From Alistipes shahii WAL 8301 (GTDB taxonomy: Bacteria > Bacteroidota > Bacteroidia > Bacteroidales > Rikenellaceae): a stretch of 64,000 bases of DNA. A program made the translations under genes and the position numbers. The stretch is taken from contig NZ_CP102253.1 of the NCBI RefSeq assembly GCF_025145845.1, positions 372,001 to 436,000 on the forward strand. Reading direction: 5' to 3'. Shown piece after piece: positions 43,047 to 50,702 of the stretch. Position 1 is the stretch's first letter, and the number at the start of each line of letters is the position of its first letter. The notes under the pieces are model-generated. The model was not told the origin of the DNA, searched no databases, and saw only the letters and a program-made list of their open reading frames with translations.

Positions 43047-43778
43047 ATGACGACTGAACTCTGCACCTATACCCGCAATGCATGCGACATCGCCCGGCGG
43101 ACGGGCGTTGAGCGCATCGAACTCTGCGCCGCTCCCCTCGAAGGCGGCACGACCCCTTCCGCCGGACTGATCCGCTATGCCCGGAGCCTGCCGGGCCTGC
43201 GGCTGAGCGTGATGATACGCCCCCGGGGCGGAGATTTTCTCTACACCGACGACGAGGTGGCGCTGATGGCCGAAGAGATCCGCCTCGCCCGCGAATACGG
43301 AGCCGACGGGGTGGTTTTCGGACTGCTGACACCGGCCGGAGAGGTGGACGAGACGCGCACGGCGCAGCTCGTGCGCGAGGCCGAGGGGATGGAGGTGACG
43401 TTTCACCGGGCGTTCGACATGACGCGCGATTCCCGGCAGGCGCTCGAAGCGGTCATCCGCACCGGATGCCGCCGGGTGCTCACCTCCGGAGGCCGCAACA
43501 CGGCGCAGGAGGGCATCGGAACGCTGCGTGCGCTGGCGGCGCAGGCGGCCGGACGCATCGAGGTCATGGCGGGGAGCGGCGTCGGTCCGTCGAACGCCCG
43601 ACTGCTGGCCGCCACAGGGGTCGACGCCCTGCATTTCAGCGCCCGCCGGGAACGCGAAAGCGGCATGCGCTTCCGCAATCCGCAGGTTTCGATGGGCGGG
43701 TGTGCCGGTGTTCCCGAATACACCCTGACCGATGCCGACGAGAGCGTCGTGCGGCAGATCCTTGCCGAACTCGGCTGA
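43047..43778 (+). CDS. cutC: CutC-family protein
   Basis: A 243-residue cytoplasmic TIM-barrel protein. RIELCAAPLEGGTTPSAGLI, LSVMIRPRGGDFLYTDDEV, GADGVVFGLLTP, VTFHRAFD and RRVLTSGGRNTAQEG are the family's hallmarks. CutC was first linked to copper tolerance, but its enzymatic role is not settled. ATG 43047 lies seven bases after the preceding stop, so it closes the fucosidase operon. The next ~195 bases contain a GCCGCCCC...GGGGCGGC hairpin near 43935-43958, a probable terminator. Confidence 0.92.
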   Translation: MTTELCTYTRNACDIARRTGVERIELCAAPLEGGTTPSAGLIRYARSLPGLRLSVMIRPRGGDFLYTDDEVALMAEEIRLAREYGADGVVFGLLTPAGEVDETRTAQLVREAEGMEVTFHRAFDMTRDSRQALEAVIRTGCRRVLTSGGRNTAQEGIGTLRALAAQAAGRIEVMAGSGVGPSNARLLAATGVDALHFSARRERESGMRFRNPQVSMGGCAGVPEYTLTDADESVVRQILAELG

Positions 43779-43975
43779 CGCAGGAGATTCGGACATCGGA
43801 GGCCGCGACATTCGGGCAGAAAAAGAATAACAGCACGGCGGAAACGACTCCGAGGAGGTCTCCGGCGCGTTTATCCGTCCTGGGGAACCAGCGCCCCGTT
43901 CACCCACAACAAGGAACCTGCGCTGTTCAGCGGGCCGCCCCGAGGGAAGGGGCGGCGGGCGGCGTAAAATCCGAC

Positions 43976-44617
43976 TTACCCGATAATCAGATCTTCCACA
44001 CGGACTTTAGGGACATAGTGTATGCCGTCCTTGCGGAAATAACGGTGATCGTCGTTTTCGGAAATCTCCACCAATTCGATTTTCTCGATGCCTTTGCCGA
44101 TGGCCAGGATCAGCAGCGGCTCGGACTCCAGATGGAATTTCTGCCGGATCCGCTCTTTGTCAAACGCGCCGATACAGATGCCGTTCAGTCCGATTTCAGC
44201 CGCCTGGAGCAGCATGCTCTGAACCGAAATACCCAAATCAATATCGACATAACGATCTTCCGGAACCGTCGAGCAGACGATGATGAAAGCGTTCGGCCCG
44301 GTTCCCGGAAGCGGTAAATGAAGCTCGGGCAGGGCCCCTCCGAGGCGGATTTCGGCCAAGACCCCGGGCGCTTCGTCCGCCAGGACGGGCCGGAATCGCA
44401 GGACCTGCTGATTCCGCGCCGAGGGGATGCGGGTATTGACCCCGATAATGCGGCGAAGCTGGTCTTCGCGCACGATGAAGCGGGGATCGTAGCCGCGATG
44501 GCTGCGGTTTTTCAGCAACAGCCGGCTCAATGTTACCAGCGGCCGGCGACTGGCCTGGCCGGATGCCGAACGGGCCAGGTACTCTTCCATTTTTCGGCCT
44601 AAATAATCATCTGCCAT
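43976..44617 (-). CDS. Nitroreductase-family flavoprotein
   Basis: A 213-residue cytoplasmic protein. The FMN-binding start (SRLLLKNRSHRGYDPRFIV) and VNTRIPSARNQQVLRF fit the nitroreductase fold, with SVQSMLLQAAEIGLNGICIG in the second half. The C-terminus has RYFRKDGIHYVPKV. The substrate cannot be predicted. It is transcribed towards cutC and ends in TAA. The gap to the oppositely oriented dinB (~190 bases) holds both promoters. Confidence 0.85.
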   Translation of the reverse strand: MADDYLGRKMEEYLARSASGQASRRPLVTLSRLLLKNRSHRGYDPRFIVREDQLRRIIGVNTRIPSARNQQVLRFRPVLADEAPGVLAEIRLGGALPELHLPLPGTGPNAFIIVCSTVPEDRYVDIDLGISVQSMLLQAAEIGLNGICIGAFDKERIRQKFHLESEPLLILAIGKGIEKIELVEISENDDHRYFRKDGIHYVPKVRVEDLIIG

Positions 44618-44779
44618 TTTTCATCGGATATATAAACGAGGACAAAGATACGCAATCCGTTCGCATTCCCTCAATCCGGAAGAGATTTTCAACCGCCAAT
44701 ACGCGCCGGCAGCCAACCGGGCCTCAACCTGCCGGTATGAAACGCCGGATTCGACCGGCAAAAAAGAAATAATTTGCAT

Positions 44780-44787
44780 TATCTTTG
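44780..44787 (+). promoter_or_regulatory. -7 promoter box for dinB
   Basis: TATCTTTG fits the Bacteroidetes -7 consensus TAnnTTTG, 21 bases before the dinB ATG. No TTTG is seen at the normal -33 distance. The box overlaps a TTG codon at 44785, which is therefore not the dinB start. Confidence 0.6.
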
Positions 44788-44808
44788 CGTCCGTCCGACA
44801 AACGCCCG

Positions 44809-45879
44809 ATGTCCCAACGCAAGATTATCCATATCGACATGGATGCCTTTTACGCATCCGTAGAGCAGCGCGACCGTCCCGAATACCGGGGCCGTCCGAT
44901 CGCCGTCGGATATGACGGACCGCGCGGGGTCGTCGCCACGGCAAGCTACGAAGCCCGCCCCTATGGGGTTCATTCGGCCCTCTCGTCCGTGCTGGCGAAG
45001 CGGCTGTGTCCGGAACTGATCTTCGTTCCGGCACGGTTCGATGTCTACAAAGCCGTTTCCCGACAGATCCGCGCCATCTTCGGCGAATACACCGAACTCG
45101 TGGAGCCTCTCTCGCTCGACGAAGCGTTTCTCGACGTGAGCCACGTCCGTTCGGCGACGCTGGTCGCCCGCGAAATCAAAGCCCACATCCTCGCCGAAAC
45201 CGGACTGACGGCCTCGGCCGGAATCTCGGTCAACAAGATGCTGGCAAAGATCGCCTCCGACTATCGGAAACCCGACGGACTGTTCACGATCCCGCCGGAG
45301 CGGATCGAGGAGTTCGTAGCCGGACTGCCCGTCGAACGCTTTTTCGGCATCGGCGAAGTGACGGCCGAAAAGATGCACCGCCTCGGCATCCGTACGGGAG
45401 CCGACCTGCGGCTCTGGAACGAAGCGGCACTCGTGCAGCAGTTCGGGAAGGCCGGACACAGCTATTACGGCTATGCCCGGGGCATCGACGAACGGGAGGT
45501 CACGCCGAACCGGGTCCGCAAGTCGCTCGGAGCCGAAACGACCTTTGCCGAAGACACGGACGACCGGGAACGGCTGCGGCTCGAACTGTCGGCCGTGCGC
45601 GAGGAGGTCTGGAACCGGGTGATGCGGCATGAATTTCGGGGCAAGACCGTCGTCCTGAAGCTCAAGTTCGACAACTTCCGGCAGATAACCCGCTCGAAAA
45701 CCCTATTCACGCCCGTCGATTCGGCAGAGACCCTCCGGCGCGTGTCGGAAGAACTGCTGGCCGCGGCGGATTTCCACGGGCGTAAAATCCGGCTGATCGG
45801 CCTTACGGTCGGCAACTCGCCGGAGGCCTGCCCGGAGTGCGTGCAGCTGCGGTTCGACTTCGGGAACCCGGAAACGTAA
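44809..45879 (+). CDS. dinB: DNA polymerase IV
   Basis: A 356-residue Y-family polymerase. IIHIDMDAFYASVEQRDRPE (first catalytic Asp), VVATASYEARPYGVHSALSS and SLDEAFLDVSH (second acidic pair) are all present. A helix-hairpin-helix region (FFGIGEVTAEKMHRLGIRTG) and a little-finger domain (RKSLGAETTFAEDTDDRERL) follow. It performs error-prone bypass synthesis at stalled forks. ATG 44809 is used because the -7 box lies at 44780-44787. The length is normal. Confidence 0.96.
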   Translation: MSQRKIIHIDMDAFYASVEQRDRPEYRGRPIAVGYDGPRGVVATASYEARPYGVHSALSSVLAKRLCPELIFVPARFDVYKAVSRQIRAIFGEYTELVEPLSLDEAFLDVSHVRSATLVAREIKAHILAETGLTASAGISVNKMLAKIASDYRKPDGLFTIPPERIEEFVAGLPVERFFGIGEVTAEKMHRLGIRTGADLRLWNEAALVQQFGKAGHSYYGYARGIDEREVTPNRVRKSLGAETTFAEDTDDRERLRLELSAVREEVWNRVMRHEFRGKTVVLKLKFDNFRQITRSKTLFTPVDSAETLRRVSEELLAAADFHGRKIRLIGLTVGNSPEACPECVQLRFDFGNPET

Positions 45880-45941
45880 AGGCGCCCGCCATCACCGGAA
45901 ACGGTATGGCCTTTGCAAGGCTCCCGTCCAAAAAGGGAGCC

Positions 45942-46160
45942 ATGAAACATACCGATAGAACAGGGGCGGAACAAACCGCCGCCCGGCAGCCGGAACCGAC
46001 GCAGGAAATCACCGTAACGCAAGTCACCCCCGACGACATTCTCAACGACGGAGGTCCGATCACACCTGCAACCGGGGACGGGACGCCCACAGAACGGCAG
46101 CTGGAACAGGGCGTGGTGATGGTCAACCCGTCGGTCGACAGCATGGAAAGCCGGGGATAA
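45942..46160 (+). CDS. Small hypothetical protein
   Basis: A 72-codon frame with ATG at 45942 after AAAAAGGGAGCC. It is polar, rich in Thr, Pro, Glu and Asp (EPTQEITVTQVTPDDILNDG, then GVVMVNPSVDSMESRG), without a signal peptide or known domain. An in-frame ATG at 45906 is possible, but it lies before a GGCTCCC...GGGAGCC hairpin. Such small acidic proteins are common in this group, but coding status is not certain. Confidence 0.45.
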   Translation: MKHTDRTGAEQTAARQPEPTQEITVTQVTPDDILNDGGPITPATGDGTPTERQLEQGVVMVNPSVDSMESRG

Positions 46161-46226
46161 CCCGGCAACATGCAGGCTTACCCCGCAGCATTCGCTGGCT
46201 GCCCCTCATGCAGCCGACAAGAAGAC

Positions 46227-46254
46227 GCCCGGCCGCTCGCAGGAGCGGCCGGGC
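46227..46254. terminator. Strong GC-rich hairpin
   Basis: A 12-pair perfect stem (GCCCGGCCGCTC/GAGCGGCCGGGC) with a GCAG loop lies between convergent genes ending at 46160 and 46277. It probably ends transcription from both sides despite lacking a T run. Confidence 0.6.
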
Positions 46255-46276
46255 GCATGGCACAACCGGAGAGGGG

Positions 46277-47461
46277 CTATTCGACCGGCCGGAAGGGGGC
46301 ATCCGCATCGCCGGTCCACCGATAGAGGCGAACGGTGCTGCTCTGCTGTTTGGTCTCCTTCGAACGGGCGTTCTGCGAAATGTAGAAATAGCCGCCGCCG
46401 AGCGGACACAGTCCCGTCGTTCCCCATTTGAAATCCCAGCCGTAGATGCCGCCGGCCGATTTCCCGGCGGGAACCAGCGAGATCACCTCACCCTCGGTGG
46501 GCGTATCGAATCCCTGCAAAAGTTCCCTGCGAGCCGGTTTACCGCCGTCGATCACAAAGAGCGAATAATTGGGGTATTGAGATTTTTTACCTTTGTAAAC
46601 CGCGGCATAGCAGTTTCCCGACGCGGGATCATAGGCCAGGTTCTGAATTCCCCACGAGGTGTTGCCCGTGCGGACGAAATACTTGTGATCGGGCGCCGCA
46701 GGGCCGCTTTTATGCAGACTTCCCTGCGAGAGCGGCTGCTCGAAACGCTTCCAGCCCTTCGTGTCGTAGGCGAGCAGCACCTGGTAATCGTTGTCCGTGC
46801 GCAGGGTGTCGCCGTAAACGCCGTAGGCCACATAGAGATAATCGCCGCCCTCCTTCGCTCCGAACCGGGGCGCGAAGGTCACGCCGTCGATGCCCGAACA
46901 GCCGAACCGGTGCTCGACCGTCCGTCCGCCGTTCTCCGCCGTTGCGAAATAGTCGTCGACGGCCTCCTTGATATAGACCGTGGTCATCACACGATCCTTT
47001 TCGGCATCCATGTCCGGACGCGTGATGCGGTCCACGTCGAAAATAGCGACGTAGAATCCCGTCCGGTCCTTTTCGTCTTCAGGCGCCACCTGCCCGGCGT
47101 CGAGCGTCCGGCGGATGCCCTTGCCGATCGCATCGTCCTTGTATTCCAGCGAGCCGTAAACGCGGCCGTCGGCTGGATTCATCGTCAGGCAGCCCAGATG
47201 GCCCGTCATGCCGTCCACGCTGCCTATCAGATTGCCTTCGAAGTCCATCTTCAGCAGTTTGGTCGTGAAGGAGAAATAGATGTAGCCGCGTTCGAGATCG
47301 ACGGCAATGCCCTGCACGTGGAACGGACCTTGTTCGCCCGAGCGGATTTCGCGCGGCAGGTTACGCAGATCGGGACCGTTTTTCGTCCGGTTGGCGCCCG
47401 ACGGGCAGGCCGTCAGCAGCAGCGGAACGACCAGCAAAGGGAGCAGACGTTTGAGGTTCAT
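46277..47461 (-). CDS. Lipoprotein of unknown function, propeller-like
   Basis: A 394-residue lipoprotein (VVPLLLTAC, then PSGANRT). The start at 47461 is chosen because it begins the signal peptide; an upstream extension would add a long run of non-typical residues. The body has repeated beta motifs (VQGIAVDLERGYIYFSFTTK, CLTMNPADGRVYGSLEYK, IQNLAYDPASGNCYAAVYKG), suggesting a beta-propeller. I do not recognise the family. It is separated from thrC by a terminator and so is its own unit. Confidence 0.7.
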   Translation of the reverse strand: MNLKRLLPLLVVPLLLTACPSGANRTKNGPDLRNLPREIRSGEQGPFHVQGIAVDLERGYIYFSFTTKLLKMDFEGNLIGSVDGMTGHLGCLTMNPADGRVYGSLEYKDDAIGKGIRRTLDAGQVAPEDEKDRTGFYVAIFDVDRITRPDMDAEKDRVMTTVYIKEAVDDYFATAENGGRTVEHRFGCSGIDGVTFAPRFGAKEGGDYLYVAYGVYGDTLRTDNDYQVLLAYDTKGWKRFEQPLSQGSLHKSGPAAPDHKYFVRTGNTSWGIQNLAYDPASGNCYAAVYKGKKSQYPNYSLFVIDGGKPARRELLQGFDTPTEGEVISLVPAGKSAGGIYGWDFKWGTTGLCPLGGGYFYISQNARSKETKQQSSTVRLYRWTGDADAPFRPVE

Positions 47462-47561
47462 CGGAAGTTTTTTTACGTTAGTATCGGATTTATTTGCTTT
47501 TTCCGCAACAAATATAAACAAAAGCAACCAAAAACACAACCGAAAACACAACAAAAGAAAA

Positions 47562-47593
47562 AAAATCCTCCGCATCAGGGGGCGGAGGATTTT
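47562..47593 (-). terminator. Terminator after thrC
   Basis: AAAATCCTCCGC and GCGGAGGATTTT form a 12-pair stem. Read on the minus strand, it is directly after the thrC stop and followed by a T-rich tract, a normal intrinsic terminator. Confidence 0.8.
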
Positions 47594-47598
47594 CACAT

Positions 47599-48891
47599 TC
47601 AGACGTTCGCCACGAACTCTTCGAAGGCGGCAAGATCGGCCGCCAGCGGTTCGGAGAATTGCGGCCGCCGCGTCAGCCGTTCGAGCCGCTCCAGAAGCGG
47701 CACCCGCGATCCGGTCACCGATTCGATGACCTCTCCGAACTTGGCGGGATGCGCCGTGGAGAGGTAAAAACCCGGCTTGTCCACGGCCGCCGAGGCCGCA
47801 TAGCCGACGGCGCTGTGCGGATCGGAGAAATAGCCGTGGCGCTCATACAGCTCGTCGATCGTGCGGCGGATCGAGGCATCGTCGCAGCGGAATCCCTCCA
47901 GTTCGGCGCGCAGCATCTCCGGATCGCCGTCGCAGAGCCACAGCATCCGTTCGAAATTGCTCGGTGCGCCGACATCCATCGCATTGGCCGGAGTCCGCAC
48001 CGACGGCCTCGGGCGGTAGACGCCCGTGCGGATGAACTCGGGCACGACATCGTTGACGTTCGAGGCGGCGACGAAGCCCCCGAGGGGCAGTCCCATGCGC
48101 CGGGCCAGCATTCCGGCGGCGAGGTTTCCGTAATTGCCGCTCGGCACGACGACGACAGGACGGTCGCCGCCCGTGGCCTGCCGCCACTGGCAATAACCGT
48201 AGAAATAGTAGAACGCCTGCGGAATCCAGCGCAGCAGGTTGATCGAATTGGCCGACGTCACCCGTCGCCGCTTGCGGAACGGGGCGTCGGCGAACAGCTC
48301 CTTCACGAGCCGCTGGCAATCGTCGAACGTTCCGGCGACGCGCAGCGGATGGATGTTGCCGCCCAGGGCGGTCATCTGGCACTCCTGCAGGCGGCTGATC
48401 TTCCCTTCGGGATAGAGCACCACGACCTCGACGCCCGGCACATTGTGAAACCCGTGCGCCACGGCGCTGCCCGTATCGCCCGAGGTGGCCGTGAGAATCA
48501 CCAGTTTTTCATCGGCGGCGCCCAGCAGGCCTGTCATCCGGCCCATGAACCCGGCGCCGAAATCCTTGAAGGCGCAGGTCGGACCGTGGAACAGTTCCAG
48601 CGTATAGCGTCCCCGGCCGACCACGCGCAGGGGCACGGGGAAGTCGTAAAGGCCGTCCAGTTCACGCTGCACGGCCTGCGAATCGAAATCGCCGCCGAAG
48701 AACAACCCCGCCAGATAACCCGCCAACGCGGCGTAGGATTCGCCGGCCAGACGCTCCGCAAGGGCCATGTCGGCCTGCGGAATCCGTTCGGGGACGAACA
48801 GCCCCCCGTCGGGGGCCAGCCCCATCATCGCGGCCTCGCGCAGCGAACAGCCGTGCGCCCGTTCCCAATCTCTCGTACTGTAATAATTCAT
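47599..48891 (-). CDS. thrC: Threonine synthase
   Basis: A 430-residue PLP enzyme. NYYSTRDWERAHGCSLREAA, GLAPDGGLFVPERIP, GPTCAFKDFGAGFMG (with the PLP Lys) and TATSGDTGSAVAHGF are the classic ThrC motifs. It converts O-phosphohomoserine to threonine in the cytoplasm. It follows thrB by 15 bases on the same transcript, and the thr leader upstream of thrB should control both. No aspartokinase/homoserine dehydrogenase gene is present in this operon. Confidence 0.96.
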   Translation of the reverse strand: MNYYSTRDWERAHGCSLREAAMMGLAPDGGLFVPERIPQADMALAERLAGESYAALAGYLAGLFFGGDFDSQAVQRELDGLYDFPVPLRVVGRGRYTLELFHGPTCAFKDFGAGFMGRMTGLLGAADEKLVILTATSGDTGSAVAHGFHNVPGVEVVVLYPEGKISRLQECQMTALGGNIHPLRVAGTFDDCQRLVKELFADAPFRKRRRVTSANSINLLRWIPQAFYYFYGYCQWRQATGGDRPVVVVPSGNYGNLAAGMLARRMGLPLGGFVAASNVNDVVPEFIRTGVYRPRPSVRTPANAMDVGAPSNFERMLWLCDGDPEMLRAELEGFRCDDASIRRTIDELYERHGYFSDPHSAVGYAASAAVDKPGFYLSTAHPAKFGEVIESVTGSRVPLLERLERLTRRPQFSEPLAADLAAFEEFVANV

Positions 48892-48906
48892 CGTCCTTCG
48901 CTTTTG

Positions 48907-49833
48907 TTATTCGACAACCCGCGCCCCGGCATTCGACACGCGGCCCGCATAGCTATTACAACCGATTCCCAACCCTTCGAAATGCCGCTTCATCTCCCCG
49001 GAGATCCGCACGGCAGCCTCGTAATTGGAGGCCAGCGCGAAAACCGAGGGGCCCGATCCGGCGATGTTCATGGCCAGCGCGCCTCCGGCCAGCACCTGCT
49101 CCTTCAGCGCGTCGTACCCGGGGATGAATCCCTTGCGGTACGGCTCCGCCACGACGTCGTGCATCGAACGGCCGATCAGCGCCACGTCGCGCAGCGCGAA
49201 CCCGGCGACCAGTCCGCCGACGTTGCCCCACTGCGCAACGGCATCCGACAGAGGAATCCGCTTCGGAAGCGCCTCGCGCGCCTCCCGGGTGCTGACCACG
49301 ATGCCGGGATGCGCCACGGCGTAGAAAAAGTTGTCGGGCACGGGCAGCCGCACGATGTCGAACGGCCGGTAGCCGCGGACCAGCACCACGCCGCCCAACA
49401 GCGCGGGGCCTACATTGTCGGCATGGGGCGTGCCGCCCAGCAACGCCTCGCCCATCATGGCGAACTCCACCAGCTGCTTGCCCGAGAACGGGCGGCCCAG
49501 CAGTTCGTTGACCCCGTAGACGGCGGCGGCCGACGAGGCGGCGCTCGACCCGATGCCGCTGCCGGGAGCGATCTTTTCGAGAATCTCCACCTCGATCCGC
49601 ACCGGACGGCCGTAAGCTTCGAGCAAGGCCCGTACGGCGGGCGTGATGACGTTTTCTTCGACATTTCCGGGGAGTTCCATCCCGCTGCGGTTACGGATTT
49701 CGAATCCTTCGGCATTTTCCGCAACGCCCACTTCCAGCACGTCGCCCACGCCGTCGAGCGTAAGGCCCATCACATCGAAACCGCACCCCAGATTCGCGAC
49801 CGTTCCCGGCGCGAAAACCTTAATATGTTTCAT
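48907..49833 (-). CDS. thrB: Homoserine kinase
   Basis: A 308-residue GHMP kinase. The start at 49833 (MKHIKVFAPGTVANLGCGFD) is the standard ThrB start; a longer frame upstream is antisense-like coincidence and covers the leader region. The ATP-binding motif is APGSGIGSSAASSAA (residues ~88-102), and the C-terminal GHMP motif is NIAGSGPSVFALAS. It phosphorylates homoserine for ThrC. The 105 bases between the leader peptide and this start contain no T-run terminator. Confidence 0.96.
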   Translation of the reverse strand: MKHIKVFAPGTVANLGCGFDVMGLTLDGVGDVLEVGVAENAEGFEIRNRSGMELPGNVEENVITPAVRALLEAYGRPVRIEVEILEKIAPGSGIGSSAASSAAAVYGVNELLGRPFSGKQLVEFAMMGEALLGGTPHADNVGPALLGGVVLVRGYRPFDIVRLPVPDNFFYAVAHPGIVVSTREAREALPKRIPLSDAVAQWGNVGGLVAGFALRDVALIGRSMHDVVAEPYRKGFIPGYDALKEQVLAGGALAMNIAGSGPSVFALASNYEAAVRISGEMKRHFEGLGIGCNSYAGRVSNAGARVVE

Positions 49834-49937
49834 ACCAATTTTTTTGATGAATTGAACTACCTTTGCCTGATTTTCTGTTTCCGCTCCGGCAGCCTTGGCC
49901 GGGATGTGCACACGCAGGTATGCAGACGGAATATTGA

Positions 49938-50078
49938 CTACTGAACCCCCACGGGGGTCGTGGCAGTCGTCGTGGCAGTTGTGGCGGTCGTGAAGAGAGC
50001 GGTATAAACACAGCCTACGGGATTGCCGATAAATCCGCAACCTCGCCCTGTCGTCGTGTTATGCCGTTTGGTAACCAT
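49938..50078 (-). promoter_or_regulatory. Threonine-rich leader peptide of the thrBC operon
   Basis: A 46-codon minus-strand frame from ATG 50078 to TAG 49938 contains 14 Thr codons, nine of them within 12 codons near its end (TTATTATTTATT). This matches threonine leader peptides of attenuated thr operons. The promoter -7 box lies only seven bases before the ATG, so the mRNA is nearly leaderless. A short ACCCC...GGGGT hairpin overlaps the last codons. No clear intrinsic terminator follows, so the mechanism may differ from that of E. coli. Confidence 0.75.
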
Positions 50079-50084
50079 CGTCGG

Positions 50085-50116
50085 CAAATATAAAACAAAT
50101 ATTTTAATAATCCAAA
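50085..50116 (-). promoter_or_regulatory. Promoter of the thr leader and thrBC
   Basis: On the minus strand TTTG (50116-50113) and TATATTTG (50092-50085) are separated by 20 bases, as in the Bacteroidetes -33/-7 consensus. The start of transcription would be close to 50078, next to the leader ATG. Confidence 0.7.
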
Positions 50117-50396
50117 TCCATGTAACAATTTGTAAGCGGCCCGCCGTTGCGCAGACGGCCTTTTATTTATATAGGAGCAGCGCAAAAAGGCCGCAACAGA
50201 GATTTCGGAAATAAAAATGAAAGCCTTTCGGCCCACACCCGCCGGACCGCGGGAAGAAAACGCCCGGGAACCGCATCCGGAGGCCAAAATACCGGTTTCA
50301 AATTGTAAGCAAACACGAGCCGTCACGCACAGTTGCGAACTTCAGGAAAGAATATGCTTCCGGACTGTTACAATATTAAATTTTTTTAGGAAATTA

Positions 50397-50428
50397 TTTG
50401 TTCAACTGATTCAATATTCATATCTTTG
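50397..50428 (+). promoter_or_regulatory. Promoter of the ilv operon
   Basis: TTTG at 50397-50400 and TATCTTTG at 50421-50428 are separated by 20 bases, a good Bacteroidetes promoter. Transcription should begin near 50434, about 90 bases before the leader peptide. The ~280 bases between this and the divergent thr promoter hold no gene that I can see. Confidence 0.78.
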
Positions 50429-50523
50429 CCATAGTCAGACAGAAAGCATCCGGCATAACGGGGAGACCCGGCCTGCACGCGGATGCACTGTCGCAGAAAA
50501 CGAACAAACACGGAAAACCGGCT

Positions 50524-50589
50524 ATGAACGCCCTGAATCATTCGAATATTCACGTCATTACCCTGCTGCTCGTCGTCCTTCGGAGATAA
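50524..50589 (+). promoter_or_regulatory. Ile/Leu/Val-rich leader peptide of the ilv operon
   Basis: A 21-residue frame (ATG 50524, TAA 50587-50589) whose end reads IHVITLLLVVLRR; ten of its 21 residues are Ile, Leu or Val. It lies directly before an antiterminator/terminator pair, the classic form of ribosome-mediated attenuation. Stalling at the Leu/Val codons would be expected when branched-chain amino acids are scarce. Confidence 0.82.
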
Positions 50590-50590
50590 C

Positions 50591-50657
50591 GGGAGAAAGG
50601 TGGCGTGCATAGTTGATTGAAAATAAAGCCTTTCTCCCACCGGGGAAAGGTTTTTTT
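50591..50657 (+). terminator. Ilv attenuator: antiterminator and terminator
   Basis: CCTTTCTCCC (50629-50638) can pair either with GGGAGAAAGG (50591-50600; ten pairs, antiterminator) or with GGGGAAAGG (50642-50650; nine pairs including one G-U, terminator). Seven T residues (50651-50657) follow the second form. The two structures exclude each other. The arm 50591-50600 begins two bases after the leader peptide stop, so ribosome position should decide the outcome. Confidence 0.87.
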
Positions 50658-50702
50658 GTTGCAGGACCGGACCCGGCAGGAGACTGAAACGAAAACGGAA
50701 AG

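Noticed and set aside
44785..44808. TTG start for dinB
   Set aside because: The codon is part of the TATCTTTG promoter box and cannot be in the mRNA.
48907..50040. An N-terminally extended thrB
   Set aside because: Homoserine kinases start at the MKHIKVFAPG position; the extension overlaps the Thr leader in another frame.
50217..50612. A 131-codon frame over the ilv leader region
   Set aside because: It crosses the promoter and leader peptide, shows no family pattern and has unlikely composition.
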